From Pleurodeles waltl (Eukaryota > Chordata > Amphibia > Caudata > Salamandridae): a stretch of DNA of 64,000 nucleotides. A program made the position numbers and the translations under genes. The stretch lies in contig NC_090444.1 of the NCBI RefSeq assembly GCF_031143425.1, positions 1,311,005,324 through 1,311,069,323 of the forward strand. Reading direction: 5' to 3'. Under the pieces are notes generated by a model. It was not told the DNA's origin. It saw only the letters and a list, made by a program, of their open reading frames with translations, and ran no database searches. Below are positions 45,712 through 57,329 of this stretch, in pieces; the first letter of the stretch is position 1, and each line of letters opens with the position of its first letter.

Positions 45712-46832
45712 CTATTTTTCTGCCTTCTTTCCCAATTCTTGGGGAGAGGTCAGATCTGAGTCCACTAGATATTGGTGTAACAAATCAGACACACAGTTAT
45801 TCAGAATATGCTCTCTCAGAATAAGATTATACAGGCTTTCATAGTCAGAAACGTTACTGCCATGTAACCACCCCTTCAAGGCCTTCACTGAACAGTCAAC
45901 AAAGTCTATCCAGTCTTGTATGGACTCTTTTCTGGTGTCTCTGAACTTAATCCTGTATTGTTCAGCGGTTAAGCCAAATCCATCCAAGAGTGCATCCTTC
46001 AAAACTGCAAAATTGTTAGCATCACTTCCTCTAACAGTAAGGAGCCTATCCCTACCTTTTCCATTGAAATATAGCCACAATATAGCAGCCCACTGCCTTT
46101 GAGGGCCTGTATGGTGAGGGACCCCCTGTACCATACAGGCCCTCTCAAGTGCAGCAAACCACTTGTTGATGTCATCCCCCTCCTTGTAAAGGGGGACTAT
46201 CTTGTGCAGATTCCTGGAATCATGCTCTCTAACAGGATTACTATCAGGAATACTGCTGCTGCCACCATGGGGTCCAAACCCCAATCTCTGTCTCTCATTC
46301 TCCAGGTCTAGGGATTCCCTATCTAAGGCCAGCTGTTGCTGTTTAAGCTTCAGTATGGTCTCTTCCACTCTCAACTTTTTGAGTTCCCTTTCTAACATGT
46401 TGTCTTCTGGGTGGGTGGGTTGGGAATGCTTGGACACAGAGGATAAATTGGAAACAACAGAGGGAGATCTGTCCCTAACTGACTGGACTCTAATAACCTG
46501 GCCTCTAGGAATAAAAACACCCCTACTATGATGGGAGTCTCTATTACTACCAGCATTCCTAGGTGGTCTGCTAAGGGGCAGATTTGGAACAGACGCCTCC
46601 CCACCTCCTCAAGGTGATCCCCTGAGTCAGAATGGCAGCCATCTATTAACTTCTCCTTTGAAGTGCCTGCTTGGGACTCATCATTCACACTAAGCATGTT
46701 ATATAGAAACTCTTTTGTGGGGTTCTTTCCTATCACTAAAACTACATCTAAGCAGAGACTCCTTAGGCTCTTGTAATTCAAATTGTCATAGGTAGTATTG
46801 ACCATTTTCAGAGCAGACTCTACATCAGACAT
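45712..46832 (-). pseudogene. gag: Gag of the long-LTR element
   Basis: ATG at 46832 (MSDVESALKMVNTTYDNLNYK) opens the N-terminal part; a frame change near 46440 leads to a coiled stretch (LERELKKLRVEETILKLKQQQ) and then a capsid core. The capsid reads WFAALERAC...FGLTAEQYR...FRDTRKESIQDWIDF and ends with LREHILNNC, which resembles the SCAN/retroviral capsid fold found in some vertebrate Gypsy gags. The second frame is open for 241 codons. The same N-terminal style occurs in the relic at 1862-4790, so the two belong to related lineages. Confidence 0.75.
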
Positions 46833-47105
46833 GATAGAAGAAGGTTTAGAGACAGTGAGAAGAGAGAATAAGTTTCAGAACTTTTTAAAGAACAGAGAAA
46901 AAAGCTTTTTCAAACTTTTAGAAACTTTGAGAAGTCGTAGAGAAACGTTTCAGAACTTTGTAAAAAGTTGAAGAGGAGAAAAGCAAAACTTTTTGGTAAG
47001 GGGTACATACACTGAACTTGTTTTGTATATTATTCTCTTATGAAAAGTACACAATGACAAAGTGGTAAGTAGTTACAAGTACTTATCCCACCGCTGCACA
47101 ACCAA

Positions 47106-50100
47106 TGTAGGTGGCTGGCCTGGCTTGTAGTGGGTACCAAAGGTACTTACACCTTGTGCCAAGTCCAGTTATCCCTTATTAGTGTAGAAGAGGTGTTTCT
47201 AGCAGCTTAGGCTGATAGAAGGTAGCTATGGCAAAGCAGCTTAGGCTGAACTAGGAGACCTGTAAAGCTCCTACTATACCACTGGTGTTGTATGCACAAT
47301 ATCACAAGAAAACACAATACACAGAATTACTAAAAATAAAGGTACTTTATTTTTATGACAATATGCCAAAAGTATATCAGTGAGTACCCTCAGTATGAGG
47401 ATAAGTTATTTACACAAGATATGTACACAAACCAAAATTGTGCAGATAATAGCAAAAGGAAGTAATGCAAGCAATGTAAAGGTACAATAGATTGCAATAG
47501 GAGCACATAGGTATAAGGGCAACACAAACCATATACTCCAAAAGTGGAATGCGAACCACGAATGGACCCCAAACCTATGTGAGCTTATAGAGGGTCGCTG
47601 GGACTGTAAGAAAACAGTGAGGGTTAGAAAAATAGCCCACCCCAAGACCCTGAAAGGTAGGTGTAAAGTGCACTTTCTACTCCCAGAGAGCACAGAAGTC
47701 GTGATAGGGGGATTCTGCAGGAAGAACAAACACCAGCAATGCAACAACAGTGGATTTCCTGACCTGAGTACCTGTGAGACAAGGGGACCAAGTCCAATAG
47801 TCGCGACAGTGTCGAATGGGCAGGAGCCCAGGAAATGCCAGCTGAGGGTACAAGGAAGCTGCCACTTGTTGAAAGAAGCTTGGAGTTCTGCAAGAAAGAA
47901 GAGGACTAGGAACTTCCCCTTCGGAGGATGGATGTCCCACGTTGTGAAAAAGCTTGCACGAAGAAAGACCGCAAACAATCCTTGCTAGCTGCAAGGGTTG
48001 CGGTTAGGGTTTTTGGATGCTGCTGTGGTCCAGGAGGGACCAGGATGTCACCACTTGGATGAGGAGACAGAAGGGGGCGCCCAGCAAGTCAGGGAGCCCT
48101 CACAGAAGCAGGCAGCACCCGCAGAAGTACCTGAACAGGCACTTGGAAGAAGAGTGAACCGGAGTCCACCCGAAGTCACAAAAGGGAGTCCCATGACGCC
48201 GTAGGACAACTCAGAAGGTTGTGCACTGCAGGTTAGAGTGTCAGGGACCCAGGCTTGGCTGTGCACAAAGGAAATCCTGGAAGAGTGCACAGGAGCCGGA
48301 GCAGCTGCAAATCACGCGGTACCCAGCAATGCAGTCTAGTGTGGGGAGGCAAGAACTTACCTCCACCAAACTTGGACTGAAGAGTCACTGGACTGTGGGT
48401 GTCACTTGGACAGAGTTGCTGAGTTCCAGGGACCACGCTCGTCATGCTGAGAGGGGACCCAGAGGACCGGTGATGCAGTCTTTTGTTGTCTGCGGTTGCA
48501 GGGGGAAGATTCCATCGACCCACGGGTGATTTCTTCAGAGGTCCTGGTGCAGAGAGGAGGCAGGCTACCCCCAGAGCATGCACCACCTGGAAACAGTCGA
48601 GAAAGCCGGCAGGAGGAAGCGATACAAGGTTGCTAGTAGTCGTCTTGCTACTTTGTTGTGGTTTTGCAGGCGTCCTGAGCAGTCAGCGGTCGATCCTTTG
48701 GCAGAAGGTGAAGAGGGAGATGCAGAGGAACTCTGGTGAGCTCTTGCATTCGTTATCTGGTGAGATCCCCAAAGCAGAGACCCTAAATAGCCAGAAAAGG
48801 AAGTTTGGCTACCTAGGAAGGATGATTGGCTACCAAGAGTGGTAAGAGCCTATCAGAAGGAGCCTCTGACGTCACCTGCTGGCACTGGCCACTCGGAGCA
48901 GTCCAGTGTGCCACAGACATCTCTGTTTCCAAGATGGCAGAGGTCTGGGACATACTGGAGGAGCTCTGGGCACCTCCCCTGGGAGTTGCAGGTCAGGGGA
49001 GTGGTCACTCTCCTTTCCTTTGTCCAGTTTCGCGCCAGAGCAGGGCTGGGGGATCCCTGTATCGGTGTAGACTAGTTTATGCAGAGATGGGCACCGTCTG
49101 TGCCCATCAAATCATTTCCAGAGGATGGGGGAGGCTACTCCTCCCCAGCCTTCACACCTATTTCCAAAGGGAGAGGGTGTTACACCCTCTCTCAGAGGAA
49201 GTCCTTTGTTCTGCCTTCCTGGGCCAGGGATGCTTGGACCCCAGGAGGGCAGAAACCTGTCTGAGGGGTTGGCGGCAGCAGCAGCAGCTGCAGTGGAGAC
49301 CCCGGAAAGGCAGTTTGGCAGTACCCGGGTTCTGTGCTAGAGACCCGGGGGATCATGGAATTGTCCCCCCAGTGCCAGAATGGCGTTGGGGTGACAATTC
49401 CATGATCTTAGACATGTTACATGGCCATGTTCGGAGGTACCATTGTGACGCTGTACATAGGTAGTGACCTATGTACTGTGCACGCATGTAATGGTGTCCC
49501 CGCACTCACAGAGTCCGGGGAATTTGCCCTGAATGATGTGGGCACCTTGGCTAGTGCCAGGGTGCCCACACACTAAGTAACTTTGCACCCAACCTTCACC
49601 AGTTGGAGGTTAGACATATAGGTGACTTATAAGTTACTTTAGTGCAGTGGTAAATGGCTGTGAAATAGCATGGACGTTATTTCACTCAGGCGGCACTGGC
49701 AGGCCTGTGTAAGAATTGTCAGATCTCCCTATGGGTGGCAAAAGAAATGCTGCAGCCCATAGGGATCTCCTGGAACCCCAATACCCTGGGTACCTCAGTA
49801 CCATATACTAGGGAATTATATGGGTGTACCTGTATGCCAATGTGAATTTGTTAAATTTAGTCACTAGCCTGTTAGTAACAAATTTGGAAAGCAGAGAGAG
49901 CATAACCACTGAGGTTCTGGTTAGCAGAGCCTCAGTGAGACAGTTAGGCATCACACAGGGAACACATACATATAGGCCACGAACTTATGAGCACTGGAGT
50001 CCTGGCTAGCAGGGTCCCAGTGACACATAACAAACATACTGACAACATAGGGTTTTCAATATGAGCACTGGGCCCTGGCTAGCAGGTTCCCAGTGAGACA

Positions 50101-50178
50101 GTGAACACACCCTGACATATACTCACAAACAGGCCAAAAGTGGGGGTAACATGGCTAGAAAGAGGCTACTTTCTCACA
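47106..50178 (-). repeat. 5' LTR of the long-LTR element (3,073 bp)
   Basis: Partner of 41045-44132. On the minus strand it is followed by TTGGTTGTGCAGCGGTGGG (47105 downward), the position of the primer-binding site. The 24-bp hairpin of the other LTR is here degraded by a few substitutions (GTGCCAG/GGGGTGAC). Confidence 0.92.
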
Positions 50179-50183
50179 CTTAG

Positions 50184-50700
50184 TATTTTACTTGAACAGC
50201 TACTGAAGGAAGGTTTCATTGAACCAGTGGACTCCTCTGAATGGATTTCTCCCATAGTTTTGGTTTAAAACAATTGGTTCTTTGAGATTATGTGCAGATT
50301 TGAGATCACTAAATAAACAAATCATCATTGATTGCTATCCCTTACCAAAGATCCAAGTATATTTGGGTGGAGCTCTCTTGATCTTCTGATCTCAAGTCAC
50401 CATATCATCAGATTTTTCTTGATGAGGAATGCAGACATTTAACCACATTTATAACGCCTGAGGAGGCTTACAGATATACCTGCATGGCATTTGGGTTGGC
50501 GTCTGCTGCATCTGTATTTCAAAAACTTATGTATAAACTATTTGGAAACACGGATGACTAATGGCATTTCAAGATGACATTGTAATTTTTGCTGATACCA
50601 TTGATTCTCATAAAGTGAGATTGTCAAAAGTAATGTCAGTTTTATAAGAAAAAGGGATGACACTACAAATGGCAAAAATTTACATTTTTAACACGTGTGT
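50184..50700 (+). pseudogene. pol: Gypsy reverse transcriptase remnant
   Basis: After the long-LTR element the older Gypsy resumes with LLKEGFIEPVDSSEWISPIV, the first RT block; then, after frameshifts, CRFEIT(K), IIIDCYPLPKI, and FQDDIVIFADTIDSHK near 50560-50610, which stands for the YxDD active site (here FQDD). At least five stops and frame changes occur. RNase H is not recognisable between here and the integrase. Confidence 0.65.
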
Positions 50701-50904
50701 GGATGACTGTCTGTTTAGACTACCTGCCAATTCTGTTAAATTGTTTCCTGAAGCATTAGAAGAATGTGTGGTTGCTGCTGTGGATAATATATTACCCTCA
50801 TGTGAAGATGAGATTTTAAAAGATGCCTTGTAAAAGAGTTGTAGTGAGGATGAAGAATTACAAAACATTCAGAAATTTTGCCACTAAGAATGGCCTTGTG
50901 AAAA

Positions 50905-52028
50905 GTTATTGTCACCATCTATGCAGATATTTTGGAAGGTCAGAAATTCTATTTATGTATCAAGGGAATTCATCTTCAAAGATGATTGTGTGATTCGCTC
51001 TAGGGCGATTCGCCCCAATATTATTAAGTTGGCCCATGCAGGACACTTAGGGATAACATTAGCTAAAAATAAAATCAGAGAAATGTTTTGATGGCCTTAT
51101 ATGGATAGCCAAATATTGGAATTTGTCAAATATTGTGTCACTTGCTCTAATTCTGACAAGTCTCTTCTCATCAGTAAATGTGTACCTGTCAAATCTGAGT
51201 TTCCAACAAGACCGTGGAACAAAGTAGCATTGGATATTTTGGGACCGGATGAAAATCTAGGTAGGTGCAAGATGTATGTTATTGTACTTATTGATAACTT
51301 CTCTAAATGGGCAGAAGCTAAATGGATTGCACAACCCACCACTGATAATGTTGTAAGATTTTTAAAAGAAAGTTTTTTTTAAGGAAGGGTTACCATCTAG
51401 CATTACAGACAATGGTAAACAGTTCATAATAGTTAAAAAATGTATAATATTTTGCATTTTAAAACTTCGCTTTATGTTTCAAATATGAACGGCCTTGTTG
51501 AAATATTTAACAGGGTTATTGTGGAGGCTGTACAGCCAGCTCTAATCAATAGGTTTACTGTCAAAGAATTTGTTGAAGAAAAGGTTTGGGAGTATCATTC
51601 AACCCCCAATTTAATTACTGGGTTTTCACAATTTTCCACGCTCAAAGGGTGTGTTCCACGCATGACATGATCCCCTGCATGGTTGAGAAAAGAATTACCC
51701 ATTATTGATCTTAAAAATGTATTCTGAGGCTAAAACAAAAGTTGACAAGAAAAATAAGGGAGAATTAGACAAAAATAACATTGATAATCCTAAAGTGAAA
51801 AATGAAGATTATGTCAGGATCAAACTTCATTATCAGATGAGAAAGGGTGAGTCAACGTTTTCTAAAGCTTTCAAGGTTGCATGTGTAGGAAAAACTTCAG
51901 CCAAGTTGAATAATGGTTCATGGTGGAGTTTAAGTAGAGTTGCTAAAATCAGAACTAGTACTGAAAAACTATGCAAATTCATGTATGGATTTGTGTTCAG
52001 GAGATATGAGGAATGTATATATGGATAA
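50905..52028 (+). pseudogene. int: Gypsy integrase remnant
   Basis: The zinc-binding domain is complete: HAGHLGITLAKNKI...(one TGA)...CVTCSNSDK, giving the HHCC pattern. The core has KVALDILGP (first D) and VLIDNFSKWAEAKW; after a frameshift near 51380 ITDNGKQF (second D), and NGLVEIFNR near 51490-51520 (E). The C-terminal basic part is open from 51705 to 52028. The order matches Ty3/Gypsy pol. The frameshift and stops inactivate it. A short extra frame at 52013-52237 follows, of unknown role. Confidence 0.8.
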
Positions 52029-52355
52029 GTCACAATACTTTTCTTTTTCAGATCTTGAATGTGACAGTAACATCTCAATTGACACCTGGTATTGTGGGTA
52101 ATGAAGAAGCTCAAATTGATTGTAACGAGGACTTTAAGATTATTGATTCCACCATTTTGCCTGTAGTGCCAAATGTCAATCATCAAGATAATGTACAAGT
52201 TAAAGATTATGCTCATGATAGAATATATCAACAATGATATTGTTGATCGTCCTAAAAGAGTATCTGTCCTACCGAAAAATATGCTGATTTTGTTTTGTAT
52301 TAAATTATATATTTATTTAGATTTTTTTTGGTTATAATATTAAAGGGAGGAGATA

Positions 52356-52627
52356 TGTAGTAGTTTGTAGAGTATGTATGCTTTAACAGTTCATATTTAT
52401 TGCAGCAAATAGTACTTTAATGTTGTACTTATGCACATGTGTTTTAGTTCCCTCGTGCATGTGTCTGCGCATGAGAGCATTCTTTTGTATTCCATTTGGA
52501 ATGTATTGTTTGAATAATTTGACAGTTGCTTTGTTATGCTTGTACCCATCGACCAGCTTCTCCATTGCTGGGAACTTTACTGAGAATAAACATATTCCTG
52601 GTTTATGCCTGGATCATCATTACAACA
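52356..52627 (+). repeat. Gypsy 3' LTR (272 bp)
   Basis: Matches the 5' LTR and is followed by CTTTC. It is preceded by a purine run (AAAGGGAGGAGATA, 52342-52355) that serves as polypurine tract. An AATAAA polyadenylation signal lies at 52585-52590, in a short stretch absent from the 5' LTR. Confidence 0.88.
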
Positions 52628-52632
52628 CTTTC

Positions 52633-53118
52633 CGTTTCTTAAAGTGTGACAGAAGGACACTTAAGAGGAAACCTTGACTTTGGGACTGGAGATGAAGCTT
52701 TTTTTACAAATGTTGTTGAGAAGCCACATATATATGAATTACACCAAACAATAGGCTCAAAGGTGACATTCTATCCATCGAAATCGGACCAGTAGGCCCA
52801 AAGATGGAACATTAGATATCAAAATCACACCAGATAAGAAACAAAACATCCTCTTCAGAACAAAATGGAAGATTTAAATGTATGCCCCAATTCTATGCTA
52901 CAGATGTTAATATAGTAATGCTCTTCATCATACCTCTGTCTCCTGCTCTTAAGTTACCAAATTTAATTGACATATGGTATACTTTCTCTTTCTTAAAGTA
53001 TGCATATTCACTAAAAAAATAAAGACAACAGGTTTGTTATAGTTCGGGTTGGATCAGCGTTTACGAGCATAAAGCCATAGAAATGCAGCTTTTATATTTA
53101 GAGTTATTTCAAGTAATT
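52633..53118. other. Unassigned sequence downstream of the Gypsy
   Basis: AT-rich, with no ORF or repeat recognised. Confidence 0.4.
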
Positions 53119-53299
53119 ATAACTTGTGCCCTAAGGTAACTATAACTCACACCGTTACCATGCAGTGCTAATTACCCCAGATATTTCTTCACTCATGACA
53201 TCACTGAAAATATCACTATAACATTTGCAGTAAAATTATTGTTGAGAAAACTGTCCATGGCAAGGGCAAGAGCTATAGTTACCTTAGAGCACAAGTTAT
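53119..53299. mobile_element. Small inverted-repeat element (181 bp)
   Basis: A 30-bp arm starting ATAACTTGTGCCCTAAGG (53119-53148) is repeated as reverse complement at 53270-53299 with two mismatches. The 121-bp interior has no ORF. This is MITE-like; flanking duplications were not resolved. Confidence 0.65.
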
Positions 53300-53439
53300 A
53301 GTTGGATGTCTATAGATTTGTATATATAAAATCTGAACCTAACTATAATCTCTTTAACCTCTTCTTTTTTAGTGAATTTCTAGTTTTTTTTTAACGCTAA
53401 GTGAAACACCCATCGCAATGCACATTGGGGGGTTGGAGG

Positions 53440-54640
53440 GAGAGCTGGACTCAAGGCATGGCCTGAAATTGTACTGCCCCCACCCAAGCTTGTTGTTCCT
53501 GCCCCAACTCCTTGCCATCCATTGTCCAAGTCCATGCCCCTGTACCCTTATTACAGCCCTGCATGACTGTTGCTCTGCCACTGCCCTTCACGTCTGCCCT
53601 GCACAGTTAGCTTGCTGCCTAATCCACTTCCTCCCTACCCTCTGTTGTCTGAGTCCATGCACCAGCCCCCTCCCTCCTGCCCTGCATGGTCCGATCTGCT
53701 GCTTTCCTTCATTGTCTAGATGTATGTCATTATAGTCTGACTGTTGCCCTCCATGGTGTGTGGTGCTTCCAGTGCCCATCCTGCCTGCCCACAATGGTCA
53801 ATGTGCTGCTCCAGCTATGCCCTCCTTTTCCATGTGCAGGACTCTATCCCCCTCTTCCAGCCTTGCCTGGTCCATTGTCATGCACCTGCCCCCTCCTTCC
53901 TGCCATTCGTAGTCTGTAATGCTGCAACTTTACCTTTCCGTCCGATATGGTCAGCTTGCTGCCCTTTCCTCTTTCCCCGCTGCTCTCTGTTGACCAGGTG
54001 CATGTCCCTGTCCCCTCACTACTGTTTTCCATGGTCCGTTGTGCTGCACTGCCATTCCCCTTGTCCTGTGTGGTGTGCTGTGCTACTGCAACCCATGTCG
54101 CCTGCCCTGGAAGGTCAGCTTGATGCCTCTACCCATCTCCCTCCTGCCCTCTGTTATCTGAGTCCATGTCCCTACTCCATTCTTCCTGCCCTCAGAGATC
54201 AAATGTACCATACTTGCCATAATTTTAAACTTATTAAGAGTGAGATGTTGAAAACAAATCCTGTGGCATTGATTTTCCCCATTGACTTACATTGAAAAAG
54301 ATAATATTCTAGGCAGTAGGCAGATAAAATTAAGCCCCTTTGGCGTTAAAAACATTGGGAGTCTCCTGCCTGATTGGGTCTGTTGCCATTTATGGTTGAA
54401 CTGCCACTGCCTCTTCCTTCTGCCCTCAGTGGTCTCTTATATTGTCACAGCCTCTCTTTCCTGCCCTGCATGGTTAGTTTGTTGCTCCTGACCCTTTTTC
54501 CCCTGCTTTCCACTGTCCCTTCTGCTGCCACTGCCCCTCCACCTGCCCAGAATGGTCAACCTGTTGCCTCTGCACACTCTTCCCTGCCCTCTATCTGAGT
54601 CCATGCCCCTGACATCTGCCTCCCTACAGCACTCTAATGA
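53440..54640 (+). repeat. Degenerate pyrimidine-rich tandem repeat
   Basis: Phrases such as CCTGCCCTGCATGGT, TCTGAGTCCATGCCCCT and CTCCCTNCCCTCTGT recur at irregular spacing of roughly 50-130 bp. The plus-strand ORFs (for example 53744-54295) are Cys/Pro/Leu-rich by-products. About 54210-54350 interrupts the array with unrelated AT-rich sequence. Confidence 0.6.
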
Positions 54641-54904
54641 ACAACTAGATTGCTCAGATTCTATATTTATTGCAAAAGTGTGGCACACCTGACGTCATCT
54701 TGATGTAATTAAAATTCTTACCTAAAGCAGTCCCTTTAGAAATTATCAAAATGAGAGTCTTAATCCCATAAAATTATGGCTAGTGCTCTAAAAATCTAAA
54801 AACAAGGACATATTTTCTGAGTTCTCAAATAGTGACAAAGCACTTGTAGATTATTTGCTATCTTTTTTTTTTATCCAGTTGATCAATTATTATATGTTTC
54901 ACTT

Positions 54905-55125
54905 AGAGGAGAGCATGTGGCATTATGGCCAGAGCTGCAGACTTGGCATCTGGGGAACCAGGTTTGAGTTTCAGCATCAGTCCGATATCCTGTGATTCTG
55001 GGCAAATCACTTAATTTCCCCATACCTAAAGCCCAGAAGGAATGTGTTCTTGTGTAATATAACTGATGGCCATGTAAAGCACTCCAATATCTTCGGGTAA
55101 AGTCTGTGCTATATAAACTGCAAAA
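54905..55125 (+). mobile_element. tRNA-derived CORE-type SINE
   Basis: A tRNA-like head with a B-box-like GGTTTGAGTTTC (54961-54972) is followed by TGTGATTCTGGGCAAATCACTT (about 54991-55012), very close to the conserved CORE/MIR segment 'tgacct-tgggcaagtcactt'. The tail contains CATGTAAAGCACTCC and GTGCTATATAAACTGC and ends in an A-rich stretch just before the H3 insertion. No flanking duplication was checked out fully. Confidence 0.7.
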
Positions 55126-55451
55126 AAACAAAAACATTAAGGCCCTCATTACGACCCTGGTGGTGGATGATAAAGTGGTGGTAATTACTGCCAAATTATG
55201 ACCATGGCAGTGATATCTCACATAGACAGCCAATGTACCACACCAATCACCAGGGCCAGGGTGGAAAAAACAGTTACCACGGCGGTAGCCGGCAACAGCC
55301 AGACAGAAGACAAAGTACCGCCCACCAAATTTTGACACAGGAAACTGCCACCTTTTCCGGGGCGGTACCAACACCAACAAAAGCCTGGTGGAAACAAAGT
55401 TCAGAAGTGAAAGGACTCACCATTCGAGACACAGGGAAGAACAGCGCCGTC

Positions 55452-55534
55452 ATGGAAGCCGAACTGCAAGTTTTCCCGATGATCTTCTATGGTATGCTCC
55501 ACCTGGAACACCAACGCCGATGAAGACGACAACG
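55452..55534 (+). pseudogene. Harbinger transposase exon 1 (H3)
   Basis: Exactly 83 nt from ATG to CG|GTGAGT, as in H1, with the same basic ending (RRQR). Codon 24 is TGA where an arginine codon CGA would fit, a typical CpG transition. There is no second exon to splice to. Confidence 0.7.
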
Positions 55535-56070
55535 GTGAGTACAGCCGCCAACACACAAGGGAGGGTGGGAGGAAAACAAGAGTGACACACATGCACAACA
55601 CACACACCAAGCACACAACCAGCTGCACTACAAAAACAATTTGTCCCTGAAAAACGACAGAATAATGAAAGGACAACAGGAATTGACTAAAGGGATTGTA
55701 ATCAGATGAAATTCAAAATTAATAAGTCGATTTGGCAATGAAACAGATATGTACACATGTACAAAAAAGGGACACTGCCCAGTCCAAAGTTCAAAGGGCC
55801 CACATGGCCATAGGGCACAGTCTAGGGTCCAACTCGAATCCTGAGCACATCTGGATAGAACACTGCAGGGGCATCAGTTTGCAAATAGGCAGGCACCTCA
55901 GGGAGCAAGGAAGCACCTCAGCCGGATGCTGCAACAAGCCCACTGGTTCTGGACGGGCAAACATGCCCATTGCTTTGTCCTGGGGATTGCAAGGCCACAG
56001 TGTCTCAAGTGGGTGTCTTGCCCACTGGTTCTGGAGGGGGCAGCCTGCACAGTAGCTCCTGGAGAGTGGA

Positions 56071-57037
56071 TTACATAGTGTCCGCCGGCGGTGATGGCTG
56101 CATGGTGGTGGTGTTTGGGGGAGGCTCCTGGGCAGCCCCTGCACTCACTGATTGCTGCATGATGGTGGTGGTTGGAGGAGGCTCCTGGGCAGCCCCTGCA
56201 CTCACTGATGGCTGCACATCCACGGCTGGTGGTGGGGGCCCCGTGACAGCTGGTGGTGGTGGTGGTAGTGCTAGCCTGACAGCTTCTGCTGGCGTAGAGT
56301 GCCCCTTGTCCTGTTCATGGGTCGGGGATCCCTTACCCTTCCTGGCAGGGACGGATGGGCTCTTCCCCTGTCTGCCTGGTGGTGCAGCCTCCTTCCCCTT
56401 CCTCACAGCTGGTGTAGGCTTCTTCCCCTTCCTCACAGCTGGTAGAGGCTCCTTCCTCTTCCTCGCAGCTGGTGCAGGCTCCTTCCCCTTCCTCACAGCT
56501 GGTTTAGGCTCCTTCTCCTTCTTCACGGCTGGTGCAGGCTCCTTCCTCTTCCTCACAGCAGGTGCATGCCCCTTCCCCTTCCTCACAGCTGGTGTAGGCT
56601 CCTTTCCCTTCCTCTTCCTCACAGCAGGTGCAGGGTCCTTCCCCTTCCTCACAGTGGGTGCAGGCTCCTTCCCCTTTTTCACAGCTGGTGCAGGCTCCTT
56701 CTCCTTCCCCACAGCTGGTGCAGGACTCTTCCCTTTCCTCCCTGGTGGTGCAGGTTCCTTCCCCTTCAGTGTTGTAGGTCTTGTATCCTTACCACCACAA
56801 GTAGGTGGTGCTACCACTGTCCCCGTGGACTGTTTGGCTGAGGTGCTGGGATGTGTCCTTGGTACCCTGCCCATACTTGCAGGACAGGGGTAGGGGTAGG
56901 GAGGAGGTCAATTTGGGAAAGGAAAAGCTTTTTAGGGACATTGGGGGGAGGGAGGAGTAAATGGAGTGGAGGATGAGGTTGGTGATATGACAACAATGGC
57001 CTGATGTGATCACAACAGCCAGCAACACGTCATTCAT
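56071..57037 (-). pseudogene. Tail of the intron-nested antisense gene (H3), with coding minisatellite
   Basis: Upstream, a KKLFLSQIDLLP patch matches the KKVFLANLNLFP patch of the H1 nested gene. From ATG 56874 (after an acceptor-like CTGCAAG) 267 codons stay open. They hold about a dozen 10-residue repeats of the type GKEPAPAV(R/K)K encoded by 30-bp units (56385-56765), then a duplicated 60-bp block (QSVSAGAAQEPPP, twice). Because 30 and 60 are multiples of three, this array keeps frame, unlike the minisatellites of H1. The product would be a basic, disordered tail; its Myb domain is deleted. Confidence 0.65.
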
Positions 57038-57329
57038 TCTATGCTCTCACTATGTACAGTTCATTTGCAATGGTTGTAGCTGTTTCAATCAATACAAATT
57101 TGCAATACAAGAAACGCTAGTAGTCAAAGTTTGTCCAAGGGTGTTTATTGTAGTACGAAGATATTGAGGGGAAGGTGCAATGGAATGGGGTGATGATGGA
57201 GGAAGGTCCAGGGTATTGTTCCAGTCTGTGTTAGCACAGGCGCAGTGTCCAAGAGGGACATAGGAAGGGGAGCAATGACAGTTCAAGGTGGACAAGGTGG
57301 ATAAGGTGACAGAGTGGGACACAAGGGGG

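Larger units (their letters stand above)
41045..50178 (-). mobile_element. Long-LTR, gag-protease-only Gypsy-like element (9.1 kb)
   Basis: Two near-identical direct repeats of 3,088 and 3,073 bp (41045-44132, 47106-50178) bracket 2.97 kb. Read on the minus strand they start TGTGAGAAAG and end in CCTACA. The flanks are CTTAC (41040-41044) and CTTAG (50179-50183), a 5-bp duplication with one change. The interior encodes gag and protease on the minus strand, with no reverse transcriptase, RNase H or integrase, so it must be non-autonomous, like 'TR-GAG' elements. A purine run next to the 3' LTR (GGGGGGGGAGGAGTTG on the minus strand, 44133-44150) is the polypurine tract. It inserted between protease and RT of the older Gypsy. 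Confidence 0.9.
32376..52627 (+). mobile_element. Ty3/Gypsy LTR retrotransposon, split by two nested insertions
   Basis: The LTRs at 32376-32632 and 52356-52627 both start TGTAGTAGTTTGTA and end in ACAACA. They are flanked by the direct repeat CTTTC (32371-32375, 52628-52632), so the original insertion is intact at its borders. Internal parts in order: leader, gag (33625-34127 and 40142-40460), protease (40479-40877), reverse transcriptase (50184-50700), integrase (50905-52028). The piggyBac at 34124-40141 interrupts gag, and the long-LTR element at 41045-50178 lies between protease and RT. Without these the element would be about 5.1 kb. Its frames contain many stops, so it is old. Confidence 0.92.

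Noticed and set aside
53744..54295. 183-codon Cys/Pro-rich ORF
   Set aside because: Translation of a degenerate pyrimidine-rich tandem repeat; no domain and no conserved start.
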